NCBI GenBank assembly: GCA_023270155.1
Contig: JAGLTB010000056.1
Location: 1 to 36,817 of the forward strand
DNA from: Candidatus Heimdallarchaeota archaeon
GTDB taxonomy: Archaea > Asgardarchaeota > Heimdallarchaeia > Heimdallarchaeales > Heimdallarchaeaceae
Reading direction: 5' to 3'
Length of the DNA stretch: 36,817 nucleotides
Part shown: positions 15,165-22,628 of the stretch, piece after piece
Layout: each line of letters begins with the position of its first letter
How positions within the stretch are numbered: position 1 is the stretch's first letter
Notes under the pieces: generated by a model
What the model was told of the DNA's origin: nothing
Database searches by the model: none
Seen by the model: the letters and a program-made list of their open reading frames with translations, nothing else
Translations under genes and position numbers: made by a program

Positions 15165-16247
15165 ATGTATATCTATATCAAGTACATTGCCGCTATTGCT
15201 TTAATTTGCGGTGGTTTCATAACGATTTACTGGGGAAGGAGAAGACAGAATCCCTTTTATCTATCATGGTCGTTATTTTTAATCTCCTACGGAATTTTCT
15301 CAATAGTTGACACTTTAGAAAGTATATATGAGACAATTCTTCTTTACCGAATCTTATTGATTTTTCAATCTTTTGCTTGGATCTCTCTATTTGCCGCAAG
15401 CCTGGAACAATCAATGATTACAACTTCAAGAGCAAGTAGAATTGTTGCTCTTAGCTTAGGAATTTTTGTCTTGTACTTCATAATTATTCCTCTAAATCCC
15501 ACTGTTACTGAATTCAAGACTCTAACAATTTCAATCTACAACAAAATATATACAGATATTTATGGTTTCATTTTTGCTTTTTGTGTCTTAATTAGTGCCT
15601 TTCTTCTGATAAATGTGTACAGAAGGTATATCAAATTAGCATCTATATCAAAGAAAACACGGTTGAAAGTTAAAAGAGATGTTACTTTAGTTTTTATTTT
15701 GATGATAATAGGTCTAGCATTTCTAGTTTTAATTAGACGTAGACTGGTAGAGAACAATCTTGAATATTTTGAGTTAATTGATGTAATCTATTCGTTTGTA
15801 GTTGTTCTAATAGTAGCATTGTATCAAAGTCAATCTATGTCGCATGGAATAGAAGCTATCTTAGTTGTTGATAAAGAAGGTAATCCTCTGTTAGGGTACT
15901 CTCCTATTAGAAGTAGAATAATTTCGTTTGAAGAAAAGATAATAGCAGCTGCAGGATATTTAACAGGTCTATTTCATTTCATACATAACTACGTAGCAAC
16001 ATCTAGTGATGAACAATTCAAAGAGATGAGAACAACATCTTCGACATTCTCATTTTACGCAAGTGAGAAGATTTTCATAATTATTCAAACTAAGATAACC
16101 AGTCGATTACTTGAAAAAACAGCAAATACTATTTTAAAAGAAATTGATTCTTTCTTGCATGATTTTCAAGCTAACCAGATGCCAACAGAGGAGCAAACAA
16201 ATGAAATAATCAATAAGTTGGAGAAGAACTTCTATTTAATGGCATAG
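15165..16247 (+). CDS. Multi-TM membrane protein with a C-terminal longin/roadblock-like cytoplasmic domain
   Basis: I do not know its function. Residues 1-225 hold about seven hydrophobic segments (IKYIAAIALICGGFITIYW; FYLSWSLFLISYGIF; VALSLGIFVLYFIIIP; FAFCVLISAFLLI; FILMIIGLAFLVLI; IYSFVVVLIVALY). A soluble C-terminal domain of about 130 residues follows. It begins GIEAILVVDKEGNPLLGY, the first beta hairpin of longin/roadblock folds (I-L-V-V-D-x-x-G-x-P-L), and continues with an alternating strand/helix pattern (STFSFYASEKIFIIIQTK). This is an apparent receptor-plus-signalling-adaptor layout. Asgard archaea are rich in longin and roadblock domains that bind small GTPases. It lies between the peptidase and the epimerase, with its own upstream AT-rich promoter. 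Confidence 0.7.
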   Translation: MYIYIKYIAAIALICGGFITIYWGRRRQNPFYLSWSLFLISYGIFSIVDTLESIYETILLYRILLIFQSFAWISLFAASLEQSMITTSRASRIVALSLGIFVLYFIIIPLNPTVTEFKTLTISIYNKIYTDIYGFIFAFCVLISAFLLINVYRRYIKLASISKKTRLKVKRDVTLVFILMIIGLAFLVLIRRRLVENNLEYFELIDVIYSFVVVLIVALYQSQSMSHGIEAILVVDKEGNPLLGYSPIRSRIISFEEKIIAAAGYLTGLFHFIHNYVATSSDEQFKEMRTTSSTFSFYASEKIFIIIQTKITSRLLEKTANTILKEIDSFLHDFQANQMPTEEQTNEIINKLEKNFYLMA

Positions 16248-16265
16248 GTCTCAAATTTTCAGTAA

Positions 16266-16275
16266 CTTTATATTA
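16266..16275 (+). promoter_or_regulatory. TATA box of the UDP-GlcNAc 2-epimerase gene
   Basis: CTTTATATTA ends 24 nt before the ATG at 16299, so transcription should begin at or next to the start codon. No Shine-Dalgarno is present, which fits a leaderless mRNA. Confidence 0.5.
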
Positions 16276-16298
16276 GTGCTTGAATAATTGCTATAGTA

Positions 16299-17618
16299 AT
16301 GTATTCTCTAGTATTTGTAGTAGGAACTAGACCTGAAATAATTAAGATGGCTCCAGTAATTCTTGAAGCAGAGAATAGGAACATTCCATTTACTATAATA
16401 CATACAGGACAACATTATGACAAAGAGATGTCAGATCAGTTCTTTGATGTGCTCAAACTTAGAAAACCAGACATTAATTTAGGTGTTCAAGCTGAGCAAT
16501 CAAATGAGCAATTAGGAAACATGATTAATAAATTAGGAAGATTGCTACTTGAGATTGCTCCAAATCTAGTTTTAGCTGTGGGTGATACAAAGAGTGTCTT
16601 AGCTGCTTGTTTAGCTAGTATAAACAATCAAATTCCTTTTGGACACATTGAATCAGGACTACGATCTTATGATAATACAATGCCTGAGGAAATAAACAGA
16701 AGGATAGTTGATAGTGTATCATCGATTCTCTTCACTCCCTCTCAAAGATCTGTTGTCAATTTACTTTACGAAGGAATAGATCCTGCGCGAATACATTTTG
16801 TAGGAAATACTATTGTTGATTCATTAAGAATTTTTGGGGAGAAAATTAAACAAGATATACCAAAAGCTGCTGATGAAATATTAAAGAAGATTCAAAGAAA
16901 TTTTATCATTTGTACAATTCACAGAATTAGTAATGTCGAAAATGAAACAAATCTCAAAGAAATAGTAGAATCTTTAGAGGAAATTAAAGATATATCAATT
17001 ATTTTTCTTTTACATCCCAGGACTGCAAAGAAACTAGAAGAATTTAATCTCATGTCTCAGTTTGAAAATATAAAAAATATGATAATATCTTCACCTGTAG
17101 ATTACTTATCGATATTAAGCTTAATGAAAAACGAAAAATGCAAATTAATTCTCACTGATTCAGGTGGATTACAAGAAGAAGCGGCATATTTGAGAATTCC
17201 CTGCATCACTTTAAGACCAAATACAGAAAGACCAGAAACAGTGGAACAAGATATAAACAAATTAGTAAGAATAAATAAGATTGAAATTATAAATTCCATA
17301 CAACAAACATTGAGTGATGTAAATATCAAGCGAAAATTTGATGAATTCGTTTTTCCTTATGGAGATGGCAGATCAAGTGAGAAAATATTAAACGTTGTTG
17401 AGTCCAACTTAGAAAATCTTTCTTTCGTATCTCCTGAAATGTATTCCAGTGGATCAAAATCTTTTTTCCTTATAGAAATCAAAACCAAAATAAGCAGATC
17501 ACTTGTTGAAAATAATTTCAATTGTACTATTACTCTAGTATATGATGAAAGAGGGCAACCTATCCCTATCCCAGATGAATTGAAAAAGGGATATTGGATA
17601 AGAGTCTCTGTTAACTGA
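16299..17618 (+). CDS. wecB: UDP-N-acetylglucosamine 2-epimerase with an extra C-terminal domain
   Basis: Makes UDP-N-acetylmannosamine from UDP-N-acetylglucosamine for surface glycans or protein glycosylation. Family motifs: VVGTRPEIIKMAPV at the N-terminus, HTGQHYD, AVGDTKSVLA, GHIESGLRS, MPEEINRR, HRISNVEN, LHPRT and LTDSGGLQEEA. The last binds the UDP group with the following LRPNTERPE. Catalytic acids are expected in GDTKS, HIES and PEEIN. The usual family length is about 360-380 residues; this protein has 439. The extra ~65 residues (from SGSKSFFLIEIKTK) form a beta-rich tail I cannot assign. The mRNA is probably leaderless. It ends 1 nt before the stop of the convergent permease gene. 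Confidence 0.9.
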   Translation: MYSLVFVVGTRPEIIKMAPVILEAENRNIPFTIIHTGQHYDKEMSDQFFDVLKLRKPDINLGVQAEQSNEQLGNMINKLGRLLLEIAPNLVLAVGDTKSVLAACLASINNQIPFGHIESGLRSYDNTMPEEINRRIVDSVSSILFTPSQRSVVNLLYEGIDPARIHFVGNTIVDSLRIFGEKIKQDIPKAADEILKKIQRNFIICTIHRISNVENETNLKEIVESLEEIKDISIIFLLHPRTAKKLEEFNLMSQFENIKNMIISSPVDYLSILSLMKNEKCKLILTDSGGLQEEAAYLRIPCITLRPNTERPETVEQDINKLVRINKIEIINSIQQTLSDVNIKRKFDEFVFPYGDGRSSEKILNVVESNLENLSFVSPEMYSSGSKSFFLIEIKTKISRSLVENNFNCTITLVYDERGQPIPIPDELKKGYWIRVSVN

Positions 17619-17619
17619 T

Positions 17620-18549
17620 TTAGATTGCTATATCTGTTAGGACTTTAATTAAAAGTCTCACAGCAGCTGTAACTGCTAATAACCAAAACCCGGTTAGAAT
17701 CCATTCAGATTTTATTTTATGAATGAATCTGGGAACTATGTTGGCTGCAATGACTGTTCCTAATGCCCAAATTATAACAATATCCCATCTCACGACACCC
17801 CATCCACCAGCTATAATTCTTGTCCCAATTGCGAATGGATTTGCAGCAAGGATTGTTAGAGTAGAAGTGGCTGCTGCTATTGCAGCAGGAATACCTAAAG
17901 CCATAGTTAGGATTGGCATAAATACTACACCACCTCCTAATCCAAGCATTCCTCCAACAAATCCTCCAAAAACAGCAATAAATACACCTGGAACAAGTTT
18001 TGCTCTATATTTGTGGGTGTTTCCATGACGATCCACAAGTTCGCGAACTAATACAGTTTGTTTCCACCAAGGTCTATCATCTTGAGATTCTTCCTCTATA
18101 ATGATCTCTTCTTTATCATTGTTTTTCTTATACTTTGCAATTAAAATGGTTGTTATTTTATAGAGAGCAATTGTTATCATTGTTGCGGCAAAAATGATTT
18201 GCAAAATGTCTATTTTATAATTTTTCTCTGCTAACCATTTAGAGAGAGTCGAACCTGCAATAGCTCCAGGAACTGCAAAAACGACAAAAGAAAACGCGAT
18301 TCTATAATCTATCCGTTTCTCTCTTGCATAAGATAATGTTCCACTCAAAGCAGTGAAAAAGATTATACCAAGTGATGTTGAAGTTGCAGTAAATGTATCG
18401 AGTCCTAAAATATCTGAATAAATAAGTAATAATAAAGGAACATTGAGTAATCCTCCTCCTATACCAAATGTTGGTGCAATTGTCCCAACAAGTAATCCCA
18501 AAGCAAATAAAGAGAACCCGATCGCGATAGAAAATTCAAAGAATACCAT
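17620..18549 (-). CDS. TauE/SafE (TSUP) family permease
   Basis: Integral membrane transporter of 309 residues in the TSUP family, whose members export sulfite, sulfoacetate or other small anions; the substrate cannot be told from sequence. Two homologous halves are visible. Each starts with a glycine-rich signature: GTIAPTFGIGGGLLNVPLL near residue 22 and GGFVGGMLGLGGGVVFMPIL near 200. Each half contains four hydrophobic segments. The halves are joined by a charged loop of about 50 residues (IAKYKKNNDKEEIIIEEESQ region), presumably cytoplasmic. The start ATG has a TAGGTG site upstream. Given the sulfur-carrier genes elsewhere in the window, a sulfur anion is a fair guess, but they are 12 kb away. 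Confidence 0.87.
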   Translation of the reverse strand: MVFFEFSIAIGFSLFALGLLVGTIAPTFGIGGGLLNVPLLLLIYSDILGLDTFTATSTSLGIIFFTALSGTLSYAREKRIDYRIAFSFVVFAVPGAIAGSTLSKWLAEKNYKIDILQIIFAATMITIALYKITTILIAKYKKNNDKEEIIIEEESQDDRPWWKQTVLVRELVDRHGNTHKYRAKLVPGVFIAVFGGFVGGMLGLGGGVVFMPILTMALGIPAAIAAATSTLTILAANPFAIGTRIIAGGWGVVRWDIVIIWALGTVIAANIVPRFIHKIKSEWILTGFWLLAVTAAVRLLIKVLTDIAI

Positions 18550-18657
18550 ATTTACACCTAAATTACTGAACCTAAAGAAAACTCCCTATTTTAAAAATTT
18601 AATGTATTGTCAATAATCATCAGAAATTATTTAAACTATAATTATAAGTTTAGAATA

Positions 18658-19527
18658 ATGAGTACTGAAAAAGAAACCTCAATAGCAGAACATTTACTCT
18701 CATTAATGGAGAAGAAAAATATCTGGGATTTAGATATAATTTCTTCAATCTTGAACATAGATCCCTTGGCTCTCTCTGATTTCATCAAGACTTTACCCAT
18801 GGCTTATGGTCTTTCAATATTCAATAAAAAAATATCTGTAACTATAGAACTTGTTAGAGATGTTAAAACAGAGATTAAAGACAGTTTTGTTAATTGGTAT
18901 CAAAGAACAGTACCCGATGCTTATTCTCAGAAAAAACTAGCTCCTACTGATATTTTATCAGATGAGCAAAGAAAACAGATAGTTACAGATCAACAATCCA
19001 AATCAAGAGTAACGATTTACGGAGATTATTTCTTAGTTGAAAAGATTATTAATCAATACCTTGAGAAAGAAGGATTGCATCCTTCATATAAATATATGGG
19101 AGGATATGAACCTGTTAATTTTGACCTAAAACTAGGGAATGATGTAATATCAACACAGTTTTCTATAATCGACTATAAACGAGATATACTCTCTTTAGCT
19201 CCTCTACTCTTCGAAGATGTTGAAGGATTCCTTTTTATCTTTGATCCTCAAGATTTACATCAGATTGAGAAAATAAAGCAAATGTCGGAATTACTCATCA
19301 ACAAAAGAAAAAAAGATATGATGGTTTCGTTTTTAGCAGTTTTAAGAAGTGAGAATGAAACAAGTTCATTAAATGAAATCGCAGATACATTAACTCGAAT
19401 AGTCGAATGCTATGAAAACATAGAAATTTTCAAAGTATCATTTGCAGTTTTGTTTAAACCAGATCATATAGAGAGAAAGATTAATGATTTGATTCAAACT
19501 ACAACTTTTATTGGTAAAAACGAGTAA
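18658..19527 (+). CDS. Winged-helix protein with a degenerate Ras-like GTPase fold
   Basis: Unassigned protein of 289 residues. Residues ~5-60 (SIAEHLLSLMEKKN, LDIISSILNIDPLALSDFIKTL) look like a helix-turn-helix domain. From residue ~117 the order of elements resembles a small GTPase: VTIYGDYFLVEKIINQYL (strand 1/helix 1), QFSIIDYKRDILSLAPLLF (strand 3 and switch-II-like helix), VEGFLFIFDPQD (strand 4), then MMVSFLAVLRSE (strand 5). It has no GxxxxGK[ST] P-loop and no NKxD motif, so GTP binding is unlikely. I chose the ATG at 18658 over the TTG at 18607. A TATA-like TTTAAACTATAATTATAA lies upstream at leaderless spacing. The GTPase resemblance is by eye only. Confidence 0.6.
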   Translation: MSTEKETSIAEHLLSLMEKKNIWDLDIISSILNIDPLALSDFIKTLPMAYGLSIFNKKISVTIELVRDVKTEIKDSFVNWYQRTVPDAYSQKKLAPTDILSDEQRKQIVTDQQSKSRVTIYGDYFLVEKIINQYLEKEGLHPSYKYMGGYEPVNFDLKLGNDVISTQFSIIDYKRDILSLAPLLFEDVEGFLFIFDPQDLHQIEKIKQMSELLINKRKKDMMVSFLAVLRSENETSSLNEIADTLTRIVECYENIEIFKVSFAVLFKPDHIERKINDLIQTTTFIGKNE

Positions 19528-19536
19528 CTAGTTTCT

Positions 19537-20199
19537 TTATCTTAAACTCTCATCATCTACTAAATGAGAGTATGCTCGGAAGGAGATATTTACAGGTATT
19601 AATCCTCCAATTAGTAGAAGAACTGATATTGCTGCGATTACAATGCCTGCTATATCGATACCTAACTGGACATCTCCTTGTATGAAGGATGCACCAAAGA
19701 AGAAACAATAAGCTACAGCTTGCAAAGCATAAGATATTGATGGTAAGAAATTTGGATATTTTACAACAATTTTCTTGAAATATAAAGTGAGTAATTGTCT
19801 CCTAAAGAAAAAGAATGTCAAGCCAAACGAAATACTTGATGTTATCATTAATATGTCACCAATATAGAAGAAAACAGGTCGAATGATATTATCCTCATCA
19901 ACTCCTGCAGCTATTAACGAGATTTGAGCTAGTAAGAGAAGAGTAATACTTATTGCTAACGAAATTGCTATCATTTTACCTTTCTCCCATGGTTCATCAG
20001 GGTCAAACGACAGATTATATGTAGCAAACCCAAATCCAACAAAAGCTATAATCAGTGGGATATAGAGTATCTGAACAGCGGACATTCCTGAAATGCTAGT
20101 ATCTCTCAGTCCAAATGAAAATATAGCTAGAAAAACATAGAATGCTGGGATCATTAAACTCCCACTTGATATGAATTTAGCACTTTGTACTCTTTCCAT
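19537..20199 (-). CDS. Predicted six-TM membrane protein
   Basis: Unrecognised membrane protein of 220 residues with six hydrophobic segments, including IPAFYVFLAIFSFG, ILYIPLIIAFVGFGFATY, ISLAISITLLLLAQISLIAA, FFYIGDILMITSSISFGLTF, ALQAVAYCFFFGASF and IAGIVIAAISVLLLIGGLI. A basic loop, FFFRRQLLTLYFKK, follows the fourth segment. It is the last of three consecutive leftward genes for membrane proteins of like size and layout, 26 nt downstream of the second. No catalytic or transport motif is visible. Its co-location suggests one membrane complex or a local family of duplicated genes. Confidence 0.7.
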   Translation of the reverse strand: MERVQSAKFISSGSLMIPAFYVFLAIFSFGLRDTSISGMSAVQILYIPLIIAFVGFGFATYNLSFDPDEPWEKGKMIAISLAISITLLLLAQISLIAAGVDEDNIIRPVFFYIGDILMITSSISFGLTFFFFRRQLLTLYFKKIVVKYPNFLPSISYALQAVAYCFFFGASFIQGDVQLGIDIAGIVIAAISVLLLIGGLIPVNISFRAYSHLVDDESLR

Positions 20200-20224
20200 C
20201 TACTTCCTCTCTAATTATATGGTT

Positions 20225-20902
20225 CTAGTCATTCTCAGATTCTATTTGTTTCTCTTCTAATTCAGTTCCATTTTCTTGAATGAAACCCTCCCTTAAAATT
20301 TTCAGGGTAAATACTAATTCAAGAAATCCTATAATTAGTACAAAAGAAGCAAGAAGGAATACCACTAGAGCAGTGTTTTCGATACTAGTAGGCAAAAGCC
20401 TTGGAAATACCCAATCATTGGACCAGGCAGCTAGATAGGGGTAGAACTGTATGATGTATCCAATTGAAATTAGAAACCTTCCTTTTCGATTGATAATGTT
20501 GACATTTTCCATACTGTCTATTAATAGTTTAATATAAGCAAAACCTACTACTAACAAAATCAAATATGCCAGAAGTAAAACTAATCTAACAAGAATGAGA
20601 GGTTTCATGATCCAATTTTCATCGATGTATATGAAGGCTAGGATAATAGTAATTATGTCCACAAAAGAAGCACTGAAAATTAGTATACTGGATATTTTCC
20701 AATGGGTTAGTTCTATATTCTCTTTTCCAATTCTAATTATTCCAATACCGAATAGAATTAACGCACAATCAAAGGCAATATCTATGATTAGTACAACCAA
20801 ATCATAATAAAATGCACTCCCTAAAATTTTTCCCATCTGAAGTAGTAATAGAACCCATGCAGTATAGAATAGATGATTCGATACATCTCTTGGAATCTCC
20901 AT
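20225..20902 (-). CDS. Predicted multi-TM membrane protein
   Basis: Unrecognised membrane protein of about 225 residues with six or seven hydrophobic segments (for example HLFYTAWVLLLLQMG, YYDLVVLIIDIAFDCALILF, ILIFSASFVDIITIILAFIY, LILVRLVLLLAYLILLVV and TALVVFLLASFVLIIGFLEL). The C-terminal tail is acidic (EENGTELEEKQIESEND in part). A longer frame starts at 20950 inside the upstream gene. I chose the ATG at 20902 (MEIPRDVS) because it comes 5 nt after the upstream stop and avoids a 43-nt overlap. It is the middle gene of the leftward membrane-protein trio, and no function can be given. Confidence 0.68.
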   Translation of the reverse strand: MEIPRDVSNHLFYTAWVLLLLQMGKILGSAFYYDLVVLIIDIAFDCALILFGIGIIRIGKENIELTHWKISSILIFSASFVDIITIILAFIYIDENWIMKPLILVRLVLLLAYLILLVVGFAYIKLLIDSMENVNIINRKGRFLISIGYIIQFYPYLAAWSNDWVFPRLLPTSIENTALVVFLLASFVLIIGFLELVFTLKILREGFIQENGTELEEKQIESEND

Positions 20903-20907
20903 TTTAC

Positions 20908-21912
20908 TTACCTTTTTAGATATGGATTTTCTTCCCCACAATTTGCACAAAATACTGCATCATCTTCAAGTTCCAGTCCACACTTTACACAAAACATTTT
21001 CTTAGCATCAAGCTCTTCTGCAAATTCAGTATCATCTTCTTTTGGTTTTTCTTTTATAGGTGTTTGAGGTAAAACAGTTCCAAGGGTTCGAGAACCTCCG
21101 AAGATACTTCCCCGACCTCCTTGTTGTCTTCTAGCTTGAGTTTGCTCTATTATCTGTTGTTTTCTTTCGAAATATTCCTCAGGAACTTTATCTAATATAG
21201 TAAATGCTCTTCTAAGATACCAGAATCCAAGAACAAACATTACATCCTGCCCTATTTCAAGAAATGATATTATATAATAGACAATCTCGTACCCTTCCCT
21301 TATTGCTAATCCTTCTGCCGTCTCAACGAACAAAACATCAATAGGGAAGATTGATATTAAAATCGCATAGATAATTACCATTAAGAAACCGATTGGGAGA
21401 GATGTTTGCCCTTTGTAGATGTTTCTCTTTTTAGCTGCATAAGTGTCCAACTCTCTTTTTAGCTGAATAAAGCCTGCTAACATAAAAATTGCTGGAACAA
21501 GAGATACTAAATTCATGATTAAATCAGGATTGGTTAGAGTAAAAACATCCAAGAAAATTAAGCCAATAATTACTTGTATTGGAATCGCAATTGATCCCCC
21601 GACAATTATAAATAAACTACTTTGATACAAAGGTTGTTTCCATTTGTTTTCTTTCTGTGTCTCTTGCTCTATTATCACAGTTGATCCCATTTCAACGATA
21701 CCTGAAGTTTCCTCTTTATGGAAGAAGTATAAACCAACACCTAACCAAATAAGCGCACCATATAACACAATATTAAATCCCAGTAATAGTAATGCAACTA
21801 CTGTAAGTCTATCTTGTGATTGTAAAAATACAGCAAACATACCAGCTAAAATTGAAAGCACGCTAATGAGTGCTGCGAGTGTGATTCTTTTTCTGGAAGT
21901 ATCAGATATCAT
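20908..21912 (-). CDS. Multi-TM membrane protein with a C-terminal zinc ribbon
   Basis: Membrane protein of 334 residues and first gene of the leftward trio. Six hydrophobic segments occupy residues ~10-240 (ITLAALISVLSILAGMFAVF, LLLLGFNIVLYGALIWLGV, SLFIIVGGSIAIPIQVIIGL, IGFLMVIIYAILISIF, YYIISFLEIGQDVMFVLGFW). A soluble linker rich in Gln, Arg and Gly (~255-300) leads to a zinc ribbon at the end: CVKCGLELEDDAVFCANCG, two C-x2-C pairs 13 residues apart. Such zinc-ribbon tails are common on archaeal membrane proteins and probably mediate protein contacts. A TATA box at leaderless distance (21932-21943) precedes the ATG. Confidence 0.75.
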   Translation of the reverse strand: MISDTSRKRITLAALISVLSILAGMFAVFLQSQDRLTVVALLLLGFNIVLYGALIWLGVGLYFFHKEETSGIVEMGSTVIIEQETQKENKWKQPLYQSSLFIIVGGSIAIPIQVIIGLIFLDVFTLTNPDLIMNLVSLVPAIFMLAGFIQLKRELDTYAAKKRNIYKGQTSLPIGFLMVIIYAILISIFPIDVLFVETAEGLAIREGYEIVYYIISFLEIGQDVMFVLGFWYLRRAFTILDKVPEEYFERKQQIIEQTQARRQQGGRGSIFGGSRTLGTVLPQTPIKEKPKEDDTEFAEELDAKKMFCVKCGLELEDDAVFCANCGEENPYLKR

Positions 21913-21931
21913 CTAAATATCCCATTTTCAT

Positions 21932-21943
21932 CTTATATATAAA
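21932..21943 (-). promoter_or_regulatory. TATA box of the leftward membrane-protein trio
   Basis: TTTATATATAAG on the minus strand, 20-31 nt upstream of the ATG at 21912. The spacing implies a leaderless or nearly leaderless transcript. Confidence 0.5.
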
Positions 21944-22016
21944 TCTGCGGAGTTATGTCAGTTATGCAACAAGAATAGCGTGAATAACTGAATTCGTGAC
22001 TTTATAAAAAGGAAAG

Positions 22017-22026
22017 TATATAAATT
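22017..22026 (+). promoter_or_regulatory. TATA box of the small membrane-protein gene at 22047
   Basis: GTATATAAAT, 21-30 nt before the ATG at 22047. A second TATA-like element (CTTTATAAAAAGG, 22000-22012) lies just upstream. Together with 21932-21943 this makes a compact divergent promoter region of about 130 bp. Confidence 0.45.
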
Positions 22027-22046
22027 CCTCCAGAAATGATTGATTA

Positions 22047-22553
22047 ATGAGGCTTTCCTCATCACTGTCATTACTAGCATGCATAATGGGTTTTCTAAGT
22101 TTATTGTTACCTGTTGCTATATCGGGGACAGAATACGTCCTGACATGGATAGATTTACACGAATCACCTCCTTTGTGGTTTTTTGTTGTAGCTACATTTT
22201 GGGTTGCTGCTCAGGATATAGGTTTCTTAGATGGAATAGCTTTCATTCGAAGAACAGACTATAGAATTTTTAGAGCTTTGTTGATTGCTGTTGCAATAGC
22301 TATGTCTTACTCGCTTGAAGTTTCAGTTAATGTCAATATTTCTGCTGTTCCATATTGGTATCAAAGTCTTCTTTTTCAGGTTCCTTCAAATGGTTTTATT
22401 GAGGATCGAATAAGAATAGGTTATCACGTTATACGATTATGCCGACTGATTCTAATTTTTGGTTTTCTCGAAGCTCTTATTGAAAAAAATCCAAGAAAAA
22501 CCAGAATAAGGATGCAAGATGATGCTCAAGAATCTGTCAAAAATACAGAGTAG
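22047..22553 (+). CDS. Predicted four-TM membrane protein
   Basis: Unrecognised membrane protein of 168 residues. Hydrophobic segments are SLSLLACIMGFLSLLLPVAI, LWFFVVATFWVAAQDIGFL, IFRALLIAVAIAMSYSLEV and LCRLILIFGFLEALIE, followed by a basic then acidic tail. It diverges from the trio of membrane proteins at 19537-21912 and may belong to the same functional cluster. An overlapping frame starting at 22040 lacks this membrane pattern and is not real. No Shine-Dalgarno is seen, and the TATA spacing fits leaderless translation. Confidence 0.65.
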   Translation: MRLSSSLSLLACIMGFLSLLLPVAISGTEYVLTWIDLHESPPLWFFVVATFWVAAQDIGFLDGIAFIRRTDYRIFRALLIAVAIAMSYSLEVSVNVNISAVPYWYQSLLFQVPSNGFIEDRIRIGYHVIRLCRLILIFGFLEALIEKNPRKTRIRMQDDAQESVKNTE

Positions 22554-22628
22554 ATTAAGCCTTTAGGAAAACAGTTTTATTCATTCTTTCCCTTTAAGAA
22601 ACAATCATAATTTGATTTGTTTGGTAGT

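Noticed and set aside
17620-18549. TSUP permease as part of the tusA/hdr sulfur system
   Set aside because: It is 12 kb away, on its own, between unrelated genes; a functional link is possible but not supported by position.
22040-22264. Short frame overlapping the membrane protein at 22047
   Set aside because: It lacks the hydrophobic pattern and is a frame shadow of the 168-residue membrane protein, whose start has a TATA box at proper spacing.
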